A DNA stretch of 64,000 nt from Carnobacterium pleistocenium FTR1 (GCF_000744285.1 NZ_JQLQ01000002.1:1984001-2048000), one strand, 5' to 3'. Shown: positions 8,936-18,725, numbered from the stretch's first letter. Made by a program: numbers and translations. Notes: generated by a model from the letters alone, not told the origin.

Positions 8936-9953
8936 ACGCCTTTCTTAACAATAAGTTAAAAGACCTGGTTTGTTTTTCTTGAATTTGTTCTTCTGTTTGT
9001 GTTTGATTAAGATACTGTTTAAGTTCTTCTCTTGATAAAACATCATATAAAATCGCTCTTTTTTCATATAAATTTATATGAACACATATGGGTTCACAGT
9101 CTCCTTTACAAAAAGGGCAATATCTTGGAATCAGCTTCTGAAAGACAACACCAAGTATGGTTTGTTTTAGCTGTTCTTGTGTCACCCCTAATTCTAGTAA
9201 ACGTGAGATAACGCCAACAGTATTTTTTGCGTGAACACTGGCAATAATCAAATGACCGGTTAATGCTCCTCTTATAACCATTTTCGCCGTTTCTTCATCT
9301 CTTATTTCACCAATAATGATGATATCTGGATGATGACGTAGACTAGACTTTAATAGCGTCTCATAAGTAATACCCGCTTTCTCGTTAACTTGTGTCTGTA
9401 AAAATAATGGTTCTTCAATTTCTACTGGATCCTCTACCGTGATGACCTGCTGTTTACTTATGAGGTAGCTGTCACGGACAAGTTGGTACATTGTTGTCGT
9501 TTTACCTGATCCAACAGGGCCTGAAAAAATAAGTAAACCACTATTGAATTGAGCCAACTGTTCAATCATTTGTACTTCTTTTTTAAAATAAGTTGTTTTT
9601 AACAAAGATAAATGCATCGATTGATTCAAAATTCTTATAACCATAGATTCTTGAGCACGAAAATTTGTAATAGTAGAAAAGCGCAGTGCAGTAGGCTTTC
9701 CTTCAATTATTAATTGAGCAGCTCCACTTTGTGGTTTCCTTCTCTCCCCTACATCCATATTTGCTAAATATTTAAAATAGGATATAAATCGTTTACCCTC
9801 TTCTTCTGGTACGGCCTTCCAGAAACTCATTTTCCCACCGATTCGAAAGTAAATTTGGTATTGATTATCTTCAGGTAAAATATGGATATCACTTGTTCCC
9901 GTTTGTTGAGCTTTCAAGACCACATGCCGTGTAAACTCTTCAATTTCCATCAT
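8883..9953 (-). CDS. comGA: Competence pilus assembly ATPase ComGA
   Basis: A 356-residue GspE/PilB-type secretion ATPase that powers pilus extension. Walker A GPVGSGKT is at 145-152; the Asp/Walker B block IIIIGEIRDEETA follows at about 210, then the His box GHLIIASVHAKNT. A CPFCKGDC zinc-type motif near 280 is typical. Two adjacent ATGs (9953 and 9950) follow GGGAGGTGA; the second has better spacing. It is the first gene of comGA-GG. No obvious ComK or sigma-X box was seen upstream, so the inducer is unknown. Confidence 0.95.
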   Translation of the reverse strand: MMEIEEFTRHVVLKAQQTGTSDIHILPEDNQYQIYFRIGGKMSFWKAVPEEEGKRFISYFKYLANMDVGERRKPQSGAAQLIIEGKPTALRFSTITNFRAQESMVIRILNQSMHLSLLKTTYFKKEVQMIEQLAQFNSGLLIFSGPVGSGKTTTMYQLVRDSYLISKQQVITVEDPVEIEEPLFLQTQVNEKAGITYETLLKSSLRHHPDIIIIGEIRDEETAKMVIRGALTGHLIIASVHAKNTVGVISRLLELGVTQEQLKQTILGVVFQKLIPRYCPFCKGDCEPICVHINLYEKRAILYDVLSREELKQYLNQTQTEEQIQEKQTRSFNLLLRKAYAYGYISEKNFIKFQVP

Positions 9954-10046
9954 TCACCTCCCTTCTCAGCAATTTTATTATTATTCTTAATTTAAATATG
10001 TGCAATTAAATAAATATTGCGTTATTCTCTTTAATTAATTTTCGAC

Positions 10047-10093
10047 AAAAAAATGCCTTACCTTTCTAATGGTGCTAGAAAGGTAAGGCATTC
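10047..10093 (-). terminator. Intrinsic terminator after yebC
   Basis: A near-perfect 17-bp stem (AATGCCTTACCTTTCTA and its complement, 7-nt loop) followed by a T run on the minus strand. It separates yebC from the comG operon. Confidence 0.92.
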
Positions 10094-10111
10094 TTATGTT
10101 TAGTTCCACGC

Positions 10112-10837
10112 TTATAACTCAGCGTTGTGGAAAACTTCTGTTACATCGTCATCTTCTTCAAGTTTATCGATCATTTGATTGAATAAAACTTTTTTGTCTT
10201 CTGGTAATTGAACAGTTGTTTGTGGAATCATGGTCACCTCAGCTTGTGCCAATATGTAACCTTCTTTTTCCAAAGCATCACGCACATCTGGCAAGTCAGA
10301 AGGATCCGTATAAATTTCAAATACTTCATCTGATGTTTCCATTTCATCTCCGCCAGCTTCTAGAACGCTCATTAACATGGTATCTTCATCAACTTCTAGT
10401 CCTTCTCGTTCAATTGCGATATATCCTTTACGATCGAACATATAACTAACCGAACCTTTTTCACCCATTGAACCATTATTTTTGTTAAAAGCGACTCGGA
10501 CATTAGTCCCCGTACGATTGAGATTATCAGTTAACGTATGAACCAATACAGCCGTTCCTTTTGGACCATATCCTTCATAGATTACTTCATCATAATTTTC
10601 ATTTTCACCAGTTGTACTTCCTTTTTTTATAGCACGTTCAACATTATCATTTGGCATATTATTAGACTTAGCTTTGTCCATCACCATACGTAATGAAGGG
10701 TTGATGTTCGGATCAGGTCCACCACTTTTCACAGCCATGTAAATTTCTCTTGATATTTTTTGGAATATTTTCCCGCGTTTTGCATCTTGTGCATTTTTAC
10801 GCCCTTGGATATTGTTCCATTTTGAATGTCCTGACAT
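10112..10837 (-). CDS. yebC: YebC/PmpR family protein
   Basis: A 241-residue protein with the invariant start [21 protein letters not shown], the block [13 protein letters not shown]-like [17 protein letters not shown], and [19 protein letters not shown] in the third domain. The family was long annotated as a transcription regulator; more recent work places members at the ribosome, relieving stalls at proline-rich motifs. EF-P in the same window has the same theme. It is monocistronic, with its own terminator. Confidence 0.94.
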   Translation of the reverse strand: MSGHSKWNNIQGRKNAQDAKRGKIFQKISREIYMAVKSGGPDPNINPSLRMVMDKAKSNNMPNDNVERAIKKGSTTGENENYDEVIYEGYGPKGTAVLVHTLTDNLNRTGTNVRVAFNKNNGSMGEKGSVSYMFDRKGYIAIEREGLEVDEDTMLMSVLEAGGDEMETSDEVFEIYTDPSDLPDVRDALEKEGYILAQAEVTMIPQTTVQLPEDKKVLFNQMIDKLEEDDDVTEVFHNAEL

Positions 10838-10938
10838 TCTAAACTCCCCATTTCATAGTATAAGTGTATTAAGCTAGACAAATAGCTCTACTTATTTTAT
10901 CAAAAAACCCGTTATAGAGCAACCTTCCGCCAATTCTT

Positions 10939-11469
10939 CTACCGTTTTCTTTTTTTAAATGAATAATTGTTTTTTTTCTTTTTATAATAGAATAGGAAAA
11001 ACACGACAGCTAGGATAATACTTGTCAATGCACCTGTAGCGTCTAAAATGACGTCTTCCATCAAAGGAGTCCGGTCTGGTGTAATACTTTGATGGAACTC
11101 ATCAAAAGCTGCATAGCCAGATGCTAGTAGCCAGGAAACAACCGCTGCTAAACCAATGCTTGTCATCTTGTTTTTCAATCCTAAAAACCAACATAATCCT
11201 AATAAGAAATAAATTCCAAAATGCGCCAGTTTTCGAATAAAGAATTCAATAAACGAACTATAACCTTGCGCAGCAATACTCACTTCATGACCGGCATAAT
11301 TGAATTGAACCAGGCTTAAAAGATTTTTTAATGGTTCTTTAGCTAAGATTTCATCTAAAAGACCTGTCATTGATTGTTCTCCATACGGCTGTGAAGAACT
11401 GTAAAATAATGCTGCCATTATTATAAGTGCTAACGCAATAAAAAAATTGTCTTTAGTAGTCGAACGCAT
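10939..11469 (-). CDS. VanZ-like membrane protein
   Basis: A 176-residue protein with about four membrane segments. The VanZ block RKLAHFGIYFLLGLCWFLGL followed by DEFHQSITPDRTPLMEDVILDATGAL is diagnostic. VanZ confers low-level teicoplanin resistance in enterococci, but most chromosomal homologues have no known role and nothing nearby suggests a glycopeptide cluster. The C-terminus is very lysine-rich. Function beyond the family name is unknown. Confidence 0.88.
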   Translation of the reverse strand: MRSTTKDNFFIALALIIMAALFYSSSQPYGEQSMTGLLDEILAKEPLKNLLSLVQFNYAGHEVSIAAQGYSSFIEFFIRKLAHFGIYFLLGLCWFLGLKNKMTSIGLAAVVSWLLASGYAAFDEFHQSITPDRTPLMEDVILDATGALTSIILAVVFFLFYYKKKKNNYSFKKRKR

Positions 11470-11619
11470 GTGTATCTTCCTTCTTTCACAACTTGATGTT
11501 AAAGATCCTTTTTATTACTCTTTAGGATCACTATTTCTATTTTACCGTAACATGATCTACTTTAGTAAATTATTTTGAATCAAGAATAGTTCATTTATTT
11601 AATTTAAATAATCATTGAT

Positions 11620-11648
11620 TTTAAATCTTTTGCAAACTAGAGTATAAT
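11620..11648 (+). promoter_or_regulatory. Predicted pepF promoter
   Basis: TTTAAA at 11620-11625, a 17-nt spacer and TATAAT at 11643-11648 lie 34 nt before the pepF ATG. The -35 box matches consensus at 4 of 6 positions. Confidence 0.55.
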
Positions 11649-11681
11649 AAATTTATTCAGCGTTTGAAAGGAAGGTACTCT

Positions 11682-13493
11682 ATGAAATACAATATGAAAT
11701 GGGATCTTGAATCTATTTTCCCAGGTGGGAGTAGTTCGCCAGAACTAAAAGAAAAATTAAGTATTATTCGAAATCAGTTAGATGAATTGTCCTCACTTAC
11801 CACTAAGTGGGATACTGAAAAAGATAGCCCCGCATTTAAAGAGCTGAATAATATTTTACTTGTTCAAGAAAAACTGACAAAAGGACTTTCTCAAGTTTTT
11901 ACATTTGTGGAAGCTGTTCAATCTGCAGATGTACTAGATAAACATGCTGGAATTATTTTTGGTCAAGTATTCGAATTGAGCAGCGCTTTTAGTACCCTTC
12001 AAACTATCTCCACAAAAAAAATGGTTGCTATGCCTGATGATAGTTGGAATGATCTAGTTGAATTACCTGCTTTTAAAGAAATTGAATTCAGCCTAAACGA
12101 AACTCGCAGACAAGGTAAAGAACTATTAAGTGAAACAGAAGAAGCATTGATTAATTCTCTTTCTGTCGATGGTTTTCAAGGCTGGAGTGATCATTATGAT
12201 TCGCTAGTAGCTACAATTGAGATTCCTTTCGAAGATGCTGAAGGTCATGTTCAGCAATTATCTGCTGGACAGGCCTACAATAAAATGAATACTGATCCAG
12301 ATACAAAAGTCCGTGAGCAGTTATTTAAAAAATGGGAAGAAACTTGGGGAAACATGGCTCCTTTATTCAGTGATACCTTAAACCATCTAGCTGGTTTTCG
12401 TTTAGCAGACTATAAGGCTCATGGTGTTAAAGATTTCTTGAAACGTCCCTTAGAATATAATCGGATGAAGCAAGAAACTCTAGATACTATGTGGAAAGCC
12501 GTTAGCGATCATAAACAACCTTTTATTGATTATTTAAATCGTAAAGCTAAATTACTTGGAAAAGAAAAATTATCTTGGCAAGACACTGAGGCACCGGTGA
12601 TGATTGGAAATGCGCCTGCCAAAGTTTATCCGTATGATGATGGTGCTGACTTCATCGTGGAAAACTTCCGAAAATTCAGTGGAAAAATGGCCGATTTTGC
12701 TCAATATGCTTTTGAACATAGTTGGATCGAAGCTGAAAATCGCGGTGGAAAAAGACCTGGTGGCTTTTGTTCGGAGCTTCCTGAGAGTAAAGAATCTCGT
12801 ATTTTTATGACTTACGCTGAATCATCAAGCGAAGTATCTACATTAGCGCATGAATTAGGGCATGCTTTTCATAGCCATGTAATGACTGATTTGCCAACTC
12901 TTAACCAACAATATGCGATGAATGTTGCAGAAACCGCAAGTACTTTTGCGGAAATGATTGTGGCTGATGCCACAGTTAAAGAAGCTGTTTCTAAAGAAGA
13001 AAAAATCACTTTATTGGATACAAAAATACAAAGTTCTTTAGCTATGTTTCTAAACATTCATGCTCGTTTCTTATTTGAAACACGCTTTTATAATGAACGT
13101 CAAAACGGTATTATAACGGAAGATCGCCTTGGTGAATTGATGGAAGAAGCTCAAAAAGAAGCCTATCAAAATTCTTTAAGCGAGTATCACCCACATTTTT
13201 GGGCTAGTAAACTTCACTTCTTTATTGCTGACGTTCCTTTCTATAATTTCCCATATACTTTCGGCTATTTATTCAGTTTAGGAATCTATGCTCGTTCATT
13301 AGAAGAAGGAGCTGGTTTTGAAGATAAATACATTGCATTATTGAGAGATACAGCTTCTATGTCTACAGAAGATTTAGCCACGAAACATCTAGATGTTGAC
13401 TTAACTAAACCTGATTTTTGGGAAGCTGGTATTGCAATCATGAAAAAAGATATAGATACCTTTATGGAACTAACCGAAGAATACGTTAAATAA
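11682..13493 (+). CDS. pepF: Oligoendopeptidase F
   Basis: A 603-residue cytosolic zinc peptidase (M3B) that cleaves peptides of roughly 7-17 residues during nitrogen nutrition and protein turnover. The HExxH zinc site is HELGH at 390-394, with the downstream glutamate in NVAETASTFAEM. The frame can begin at TTG 11664, but ATG 11682 follows GAAAGGAAGG at good spacing. Monocistronic with its own promoter and terminator. Confidence 0.96.
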   Translation: MKYNMKWDLESIFPGGSSSPELKEKLSIIRNQLDELSSLTTKWDTEKDSPAFKELNNILLVQEKLTKGLSQVFTFVEAVQSADVLDKHAGIIFGQVFELSSAFSTLQTISTKKMVAMPDDSWNDLVELPAFKEIEFSLNETRRQGKELLSETEEALINSLSVDGFQGWSDHYDSLVATIEIPFEDAEGHVQQLSAGQAYNKMNTDPDTKVREQLFKKWEETWGNMAPLFSDTLNHLAGFRLADYKAHGVKDFLKRPLEYNRMKQETLDTMWKAVSDHKQPFIDYLNRKAKLLGKEKLSWQDTEAPVMIGNAPAKVYPYDDGADFIVENFRKFSGKMADFAQYAFEHSWIEAENRGGKRPGGFCSELPESKESRIFMTYAESSSEVSTLAHELGHAFHSHVMTDLPTLNQQYAMNVAETASTFAEMIVADATVKEAVSKEEKITLLDTKIQSSLAMFLNIHARFLFETRFYNERQNGIITEDRLGELMEEAQKEAYQNSLSEYHPHFWASKLHFFIADVPFYNFPYTFGYLFSLGIYARSLEEGAGFEDKYIALLRDTASMSTEDLATKHLDVDLTKPDFWEAGIAIMKKDIDTFMELTEEYVK

Positions 13494-13499
13494 TAGGCA

Positions 13500-13551
13500 A
13501 GAGCCTCTAAACTAGTTTTCAGATAAAAAACTAGTTTAGAGGCTCTTTTTT
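13500..13551. terminator. Bidirectional terminator between pepF and the lipid kinase gene
   Basis: A long stem (AGAGCCTCTAAACTAGTTTT with its complement) flanked by A and T runs, so it can end transcription of both convergent genes. Confidence 0.92.
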
Positions 13552-13572
13552 ATTCGCTATTTTATCAATTTG

Positions 13573-14469
13573 TTATGCAGGAACAAAAATTGTGATATGA
13601 CTAGGTAAAACTTTGACAGTAAGAGGAAGATTATCTCCTTGATCTCCGTCAATATTACTTACCAATTCGATAGCTTCTTCTGTAACAGCTATTTTGCCTG
13701 ATTTAAATTTTCTGTACAGTGTCTGGTCTGCATTAGTTACGTTTCCTGAAATCACTTTAGGAATTAATTTAACTTTATCCATTAAAGTCTTTCCTTTTAG
13801 TGCAACTAAATGTAAGTATCCGTCATCTATTTTTGCATCAGGTAACATATTTTCAAATCCTCCGACTGAATTCGTCAAAACAATAAGTACTAAACTAGAT
13901 TCTTGTTCAATGACCTCGTCATCATCTAAAATCAATTCAAAAGGATAGCTTTGACTATCGTTAAACGCCTTTGCTCCTTCAATGAGATAAGATAAAGATC
14001 CTAATCTTGTTTTTTGATCAATGTCTACGTCTTTAACTGCTTCTGGGATTTTTCCAATCGCTATGACATTAATAAAATAGCCGTCATTTACTTTCCCGAC
14101 ATCCAGTTTTTTCGTGACTGCATCTGGTAACATTTGGATAGCTGCTTCTGGATTAAGCGGTATACCTAGAGCACGGCCTAAATCATTGACTGTACCTAAA
14201 GGAATAATACCCAATTTGGGACGATACTCTTCTTCTGCTAATCCACTTATACATTCATTTACTGTTCCATCACCGCCCATCACAATCACTGCTTCTACTC
14301 GCTCTTTTGCGGCAGCTTCAGAAAATTCTTCAGCATCTCCACCTTTAGCTGTTTCTTTAAGCACGACGTCATCATACATTGATTTTAAAATTTCTAGAGC
14401 AAATTCAGTATACTCTTTTCCTTTTTCTCCTCCTGAAGAAGGATTTACGATTAGTACAGCCTTCGTCAT
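13573..14469 (-). CDS. Diacylglycerol kinase-family lipid kinase (YegS/DagK type)
   Basis: A 298-residue protein with the DAGK catalytic motif VIMGGDGTVNECISGL at about 68-83 and the nucleotide loop IVNPSSGGEKGKE at 7-19. Such enzymes phosphorylate diacylglycerol for phosphatidic acid recycling, which matters where lipoteichoic acid synthesis releases diacylglycerol. GTVNDLGRALGIP is another family block. Sphingoid or undecaprenol substrates cannot be excluded from sequence alone. A single gene, convergent with pepF. Confidence 0.9.
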   Translation of the reverse strand: MTKAVLIVNPSSGGEKGKEYTEFALEILKSMYDDVVLKETAKGGDAEEFSEAAAKERVEAVIVMGGDGTVNECISGLAEEEYRPKLGIIPLGTVNDLGRALGIPLNPEAAIQMLPDAVTKKLDVGKVNDGYFINVIAIGKIPEAVKDVDIDQKTRLGSLSYLIEGAKAFNDSQSYPFELILDDDEVIEQESSLVLIVLTNSVGGFENMLPDAKIDDGYLHLVALKGKTLMDKVKLIPKVISGNVTNADQTLYRKFKSGKIAVTEEAIELVSNIDGDQGDNLPLTVKVLPSHITIFVPA

Positions 14470-14564
14470 TTGCCCAGCACCCTTTCCTATTAACCTATGA
14501 GTTATATATTTTTATAGATTTAGTCTAACTTGAAACCTGTGTGATAGACAAAAAAAGATCTTTC

Positions 14565-14681
14565 TTAAAATAATGAAAAACGTAATAAAAAAAGTATGCT
14601 GACTAACATTTTTTGCACCTTATTATCAATACTTTTCTTTTGGAGCTTTAGTTTCACGATATCCTTTTTTTGACCCATCAT
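14565..14681 (-). CDS. Possible 38-residue small protein
   Basis: A short frame starting MMGQKKDIVKLKLQKK and ending in the hydrophobic MLVSILFLLRFSLF, preceded by GGTGGTGAG five bases before the first ATG. A basic head and a single C-terminal hydrophobic stretch resemble small membrane proteins of Lactobacillales, but I recognise no family. It lies in the 400-nt gap between the lipid kinase and the GH13 relic. It could be noise. Confidence 0.35.
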   Translation of the reverse strand: MMGQKKDIVKLKLQKKSIDNKVQKMLVSILFLLRFSLF

Positions 14682-14869
14682 TGACGCTCACCACCCATTC
14701 TTAACAAAACTTTATTTATATTAGTTTAACAAGAAATTATCTTCTAATCGAATATAACGAACTTTAATAACTATTTTCTCTTCAACAAATATGATATTAG
14801 CCTATTTTTTTGGGTAAAATTAGTTTATTGTAATTAAATTTAAACACTTAACCTATAGGAGGTCTTATT

Positions 14870-15377
14870 ATGAACAATATAAAATGGTAGCAAAAAGCAA
14901 TCATATATCAAATTTATCCTAGAAGTTTTCAAGATTCAAGTAGAAGAAATTAAACAACTCTTTAATACGCGAGCTAAAAATATTAGTCGAGGCATTATGC
15001 AATGGGATAATTTAGAATTTAACGGATTTTCTACTGTTAAACCTTGGAATGGGCGGAACCAAGAAGAAAAATACAACGTAAGCTACCAAGAGAACGTTCA
15101 AAAAAGTACTTTATTATCTCTAAAAAAGGAGTCCTTATTTATTGAAGGTGCTTTCAAATTAAAAAATTCTAAAGAAACCTTATATATTTACGTGAGAATG
15201 TTAGGAGAACAAAAGGCTCTAATTTATTGTAATTTTTCAGATAAAGCAGAAGTTTTATCCACTATTAATGATGATTTGTATAAAGGGTGGAGTATCAAAC
15301 TCGAAAACGAAGGCAATCATCTAGACAGGACAATCTTAACCCTAGCATCATTCGGTACAGTTATTTTCAAAAATTAA
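14870..15377 (+). pseudogene. Decayed GH13 alpha-glucosidase (oligo-1,6-glucosidase type)
   Basis: A good ribosome site (AGGAGGT at 14857-14863) precedes ATG 14870, but the reading runs MNNIKW, stop, then KAIIYQIYPRSFQDSSR, the unmistakable N-terminus of a GH13 glucosidase (WW..AVVYQIYPRSFQDSNGDG). The sequence then jumps into the C-terminal third: FNTRAKNISRGIMQWD corresponds to the RDN(A/S)RTPMQWD block, followed by the beta-sandwich domain to 15377. The catalytic barrel, about 350 residues, is deleted. The open frame from 14997 is only a remnant and cannot be catalytic. Confidence 0.85.
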
Positions 15378-15395
15378 CTTTACCTATTAAAAAAC

Positions 15396-15431
15396 AAAAA
15401 AATTCGTTACCAATTGGCAACGAATTTTTTT
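15396..15431. terminator. Bidirectional terminator
   Basis: Stem AAAAATTCGTT/AACGAATTTTT with a 10-nt loop, flanked by A and T runs, between the GH13 relic and the NlpC/P60 gene. Confidence 0.85.
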
Positions 15432-15438
15432 ATATTTT

Positions 15439-16884
15439 TTAATAACGGCCATATCCTACAAGTTTTGGTCCCCAGTAAGATGAACTAACTGAAGTATACG
15501 CAACACCTGAGCTGCTTTGTGAGCCAACAAATTGACCATTTCCTACATATATCCCTACGTGAGTGATTGATCCACCGCTACTGAAGAAAACTAAATCTCC
15601 AGCTTGCGGATTTGAAACTTTAGTAGAAGATGCATATTGTGCTGCTGCTGTACGTGGCAGAGAAATTCCTGCTTTTGCAAAAACATAAGATGTAAAGCCA
15701 GAACAGTCAAATCCCTTTGTAGAAGTTCCGCCCCATAAATAAGGTGTCCCTAAAACTTTAGAAACGTGTGGTTGTAAAGCTGACCAAGAAGTTCCTGATT
15801 TTGAAGACTGAGTTGGAGTGCTTACTTTAGGTGCTGTTGTCTTCGTAACTGTTTTTGTTGCAACTTTCTTTACCGGTGCTTTAGTTTGTGTATTTTCAGT
15901 TGTTTTTGTTGAGACCTCTATTGGAGCTTTTGTTGAAGTAGATGTAGTTGTTTTTGTTGGTTGAGCTGCTACAGCTGCGGTTTCTTCAACTGCTGTTTGC
16001 GTTTCAACGCTTTCTTCAGCAACTACAGCTGTTTTTGTCGTGCTATCTTCGCTTTCAGCTGATTCTTCTATAACTGTTTCTGTTTCTTCAGCTTGTTCTG
16101 CTTCGTAACTTGCCAGTACAGCTAACTCTGCTGCTTCTTGAGCTGCTGTATATTCTGCTACTTGACTCTCCGCTTCAGCTTTTTGGGCAACATATTTATC
16201 TTTATCAGCTTGTGCACCAGCTGTTTCGATAGCTAATTGAGACACTACTACTTCTTTTTCTAGTAATTGCTGTTCCATTTGAGCTTTTGCATTTTCTAAA
16301 TCAGCGGCAAGAGAGTTTTGTTGAACAATCGATTGTTCTGTTTTTTCTTTCTTTTCTACTACCGATTCTTTATCGTCTGCTTGTGCTTGAACAAGATTTT
16401 TATTTGCTTTTACTAAATCAGTAACTACATCAACTCGTCCTAGTACATCAGACATAGATTCAGCTTCAATAACAAATTCTATGTAGTTTTTTGTATCGCC
16501 ATTTACTTGTACTGTACGTGCTTGATCTTCAAGTTGTTCACTACGTTGTTCAATTTTGTCTTCAAGAGATTTAATTTCAGTTTGTAGTGTTTCTTTTTCT
16601 TTTTGAGCTGATTCAATTTCAGCTAATAATGTAGCTGCTTTATCCTTGTTTGAATCGATTGCATTTGTTACTGTTTCTAATTCAGCTTCTGTTTGACTTG
16701 ATTGAGCTTGTAATCCATCAACTTTTTTTTGTGCTTCTTCAATTGCTGTTTCAGATTGGTTTAGTTGTTGTTGAGATTCAAAAACTTGATTTGTAGAAGT
16801 TTCAGCGTTAACAGCAGTTGGCAAAATAAGAGAACTAAATGACATGGTTCCTAATATTGCAACAGTTAATAGTTTTTTATTCAT
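15439..16884 (-). CDS. Secreted NlpC/P60 peptidoglycan hydrolase with coiled-coil domain
   Basis: A 481-residue exported wall hydrolase. A signal peptide (MNKKLLTVAILGTMSFSSLI) is followed by a coiled-coil region to about 245 as in PcsB/SagA/Usp45-type proteins, a Thr/Ala/Glu-rich linker (about 255-365), and a C-terminal NlpC/P60 domain with catalytic Cys394 (FDCSGF) and His442 (THVGIYVG). It probably cuts the stem peptide during daughter-cell separation. ATG 16884 follows GGGGGAT; the upstream ATG 16899 lies before that site. Monocistronic. Confidence 0.93.
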   Translation of the reverse strand: MNKKLLTVAILGTMSFSSLILPTAVNAETSTNQVFESQQQLNQSETAIEEAQKKVDGLQAQSSQTEAELETVTNAIDSNKDKAATLLAEIESAQKEKETLQTEIKSLEDKIEQRSEQLEDQARTVQVNGDTKNYIEFVIEAESMSDVLGRVDVVTDLVKANKNLVQAQADDKESVVEKKEKTEQSIVQQNSLAADLENAKAQMEQQLLEKEVVVSQLAIETAGAQADKDKYVAQKAEAESQVAEYTAAQEAAELAVLASYEAEQAEETETVIEESAESEDSTTKTAVVAEESVETQTAVEETAAVAAQPTKTTTSTSTKAPIEVSTKTTENTQTKAPVKKVATKTVTKTTAPKVSTPTQSSKSGTSWSALQPHVSKVLGTPYLWGGTSTKGFDCSGFTSYVFAKAGISLPRTAAAQYASSTKVSNPQAGDLVFFSSGGSITHVGIYVGNGQFVGSQSSSGVAYTSVSSSYWGPKLVGYGRY

Positions 16885-17029
16885 GTTTTTATCCCCCAAA
16901 TAGAATTCCTACTAATGAAATTCTCACCTTTTTTTAGACTTTCCATACTTCTTAACGGATTTCATTATAACATATGGTATGTGATAAAATCGTATCGTTT
17001 AGATTACAACTGTGTATCAAATAATTGAT

Positions 17030-17575
17030 TTATTTAAACGAGCAATCATTGACATGATCATTTACCAGACCTGCAGCTTGCATGAACGCATAACAAGTTA
17101 CTGGTCCAATAAAAGTAAAACCTCTTTTCTTCATTTCTTTAGATAGAGTCACTGATAAATCTGTTTTAGCTGGTACTTGCTCCATATTGTCAAAATGATT
17201 AACGATCGTATTTCCTTCTACAAATGACCAGATGTAACGATCAAATGTACCGTAATCTTGTCTTACTTTTAAATACGCCACTGCATTTTTTAAAAGTGAA
17301 TTAATTTTTAATTTATTTCGAATTATTCCAGGGTTCGAAAGTAATTCTTCTATTTTTTTTTGGTCATAGAGAATAATTTTATCAGGATCGAATCCATCAA
17401 GCGCTTTTCGGTAATTTTCTCTTTTATTTAAAATTGTAGCCCAACTAAGCCCTGCTTGCATCGTTTCCAGAATCATCAATTCAAATAAAGCCTGGTCATC
17501 ATGCAGCGGTTTACCCCATTCTTCATCGTGATAGTTCTTCATTAATTCAGTTGTAGCCCAAGCACATCTTTTCAT
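17030..17575 (-). CDS. tag: DNA-3-methyladenine glycosylase I
   Basis: A 181-residue base-excision glycosylase removing 3-methyladenine. Hallmarks are the N-terminal zinc ligand in RCAWAT, YHDEEWGKPLHDD with the catalytic-pocket Glu, ETMQAGLSWATIL, and the C-terminal FIGPVTCYAFMQAAGLVNDH with the remaining metal ligands. Normal length. It is not part of an alkylation-response cluster here. Confidence 0.95.
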   Translation of the reverse strand: MKRCAWATTELMKNYHDEEWGKPLHDDQALFELMILETMQAGLSWATILNKRENYRKALDGFDPDKIILYDQKKIEELLSNPGIIRNKLKINSLLKNAVAYLKVRQDYGTFDRYIWSFVEGNTIVNHFDNMEQVPAKTDLSVTLSKEMKKRGFTFIGPVTCYAFMQAAGLVNDHVNDCSFK

Positions 17576-17718
17576 TTGTACACGTCCTTACTTTTATTTG
17601 ATATTATTATATTTTGAAGTCTTGCTTTCTATTATTTGATTAGTGTATTGTTAGTATAGATTAACGTTTAAGGTAGTCCATCTACCTAGTGATAAGAAAC
17701 AGATTAGGAGGATTTACT

Positions 17719-18684
17719 ATGTCTAAAGATTACCGTGTTTTACTTTACTATAAATATGTTCGTATCGAAAATCCAGAAGAATATACATTAAAGCATTTAG
17801 CTTTTTGTAAAGAAGTTGGTTTAAAAGGAAGAATTTTAGTTGCTGAAGAAGGCATCAATGGAACAGTTGCAGGTACGCTCGAGCAAACGCAACAGTATAT
17901 CGATGCCATGCATGCTGATTCTCGCTTTTCAGATTTAGTTTTTAAAATAGATGACGAAGAGCTTCCGCCTTTCAAAAAAATATTTGTCCGCCTACGTCCC
18001 GAGATCGTATCTTTAAACTTACTAGATGATATCGATCCAAATAAAGTCACTGGAGATTATTTAGAGCCCAAAGAATTCCGTGAAGCTATTCTTGATGAAA
18101 ATACAATCGTTATCGACGCACGGAATGATTATGAATACGATTTAGGACACTTTAGAGGGGCCATACGCCCTGAGATCAGAACTTTTAGAGAGTTGCCTCA
18201 ATGGATTCGTGATAACAAAGAAGAATTTATGGATAAAAGAGTTGTGACTTATTGTACCGGTGGAATTCGGTGCGAAAAATTTTCTGGTTGGTTAGTTAAG
18301 GAAGGCTTTAAAGATGTTGGACAATTGCATGGCGGAATCGCTACTTACGGAAAAGATCCTGAAGTTCAAGGAGATTTATGGGATGGCCAAATGTACGTAT
18401 TTGATGAACGCATTAGCGTCCCTGTCAATCAAAAAGAACATGTGATTGTTGGACTGGATTGGTTTGATGGCACTCCATGCGAACGTTATTTAAACTGTGC
18501 AAATCCTGCTTGTAACCGTCAAATTTTATCTTCAGAAAGTAATGAACATAAATATTTACGTGGGTGTAGTCATGAATGCCGTATAGCTCCAGCAAACTTA
18601 TACGTAAAACGCAATAATTTGAGCCCAGCAGAAGTTGCAGATCGTCTAGCTGTCATTGGAGAAAAACTTCCAACTTCTGTTTAA
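17719..18684 (+). CDS. trhO: tRNA uridine(34) hydroxylase TrhO (rhodanese family)
   Basis: A 321-residue protein with an N-terminal TrhO-specific domain (about 1-95), a rhodanese domain with active-site loop [10 protein letters not shown] (about residues 179-188), and a C-terminal Cys-rich region ([11 protein letters not shown] and GCSHECR). TrhO hydroxylates U34 of certain tRNAs on the way to 5-methoxy or oxyacetyl uridine. ATG 17719 follows AGGAGG, whereas the frame opens at 17689 without a ribosome site. Older names are YceA and YbfQ. Confidence 0.93.
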   Translation: MSKDYRVLLYYKYVRIENPEEYTLKHLAFCKEVGLKGRILVAEEGINGTVAGTLEQTQQYIDAMHADSRFSDLVFKIDDEELPPFKKIFVRLRPEIVSLNLLDDIDPNKVTGDYLEPKEFREAILDENTIVIDARNDYEYDLGHFRGAIRPEIRTFRELPQWIRDNKEEFMDKRVVTYCTGGIRCEKFSGWLVKEGFKDVGQLHGGIATYGKDPEVQGDLWDGQMYVFDERISVPVNQKEHVIVGLDWFDGTPCERYLNCANPACNRQILSSESNEHKYLRGCSHECRIAPANLYVKRNNLSPAEVADRLAVIGEKLPTSV

Positions 18685-18687
18685 TAC

Positions 18688-18724
18688 AAAAAAGGAATTG
18701 AGAATTTTCTCAACTCCTTTTTTA
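18688..18724. terminator. Bidirectional terminator
   Basis: An A-rich/T-rich hairpin, AAAAAAGGAATTGAG against CTCAACTCCTTTTTT, between convergent trhO and the ABC importer operon. Confidence 0.85.
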
Positions 18725-18725
18725 T

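Noticed and set aside
10939-11469. VanZ as part of a glycopeptide resistance cluster
   Set aside because: No vanR/S/H/A/X-type genes are nearby and the protein belongs to a broad housekeeping family.
14997-15377. Independent 126-residue gene
   Set aside because: It is the C-terminal remnant of a GH13 enzyme in the frame of the upstream fragment and lacks its own ribosome site.
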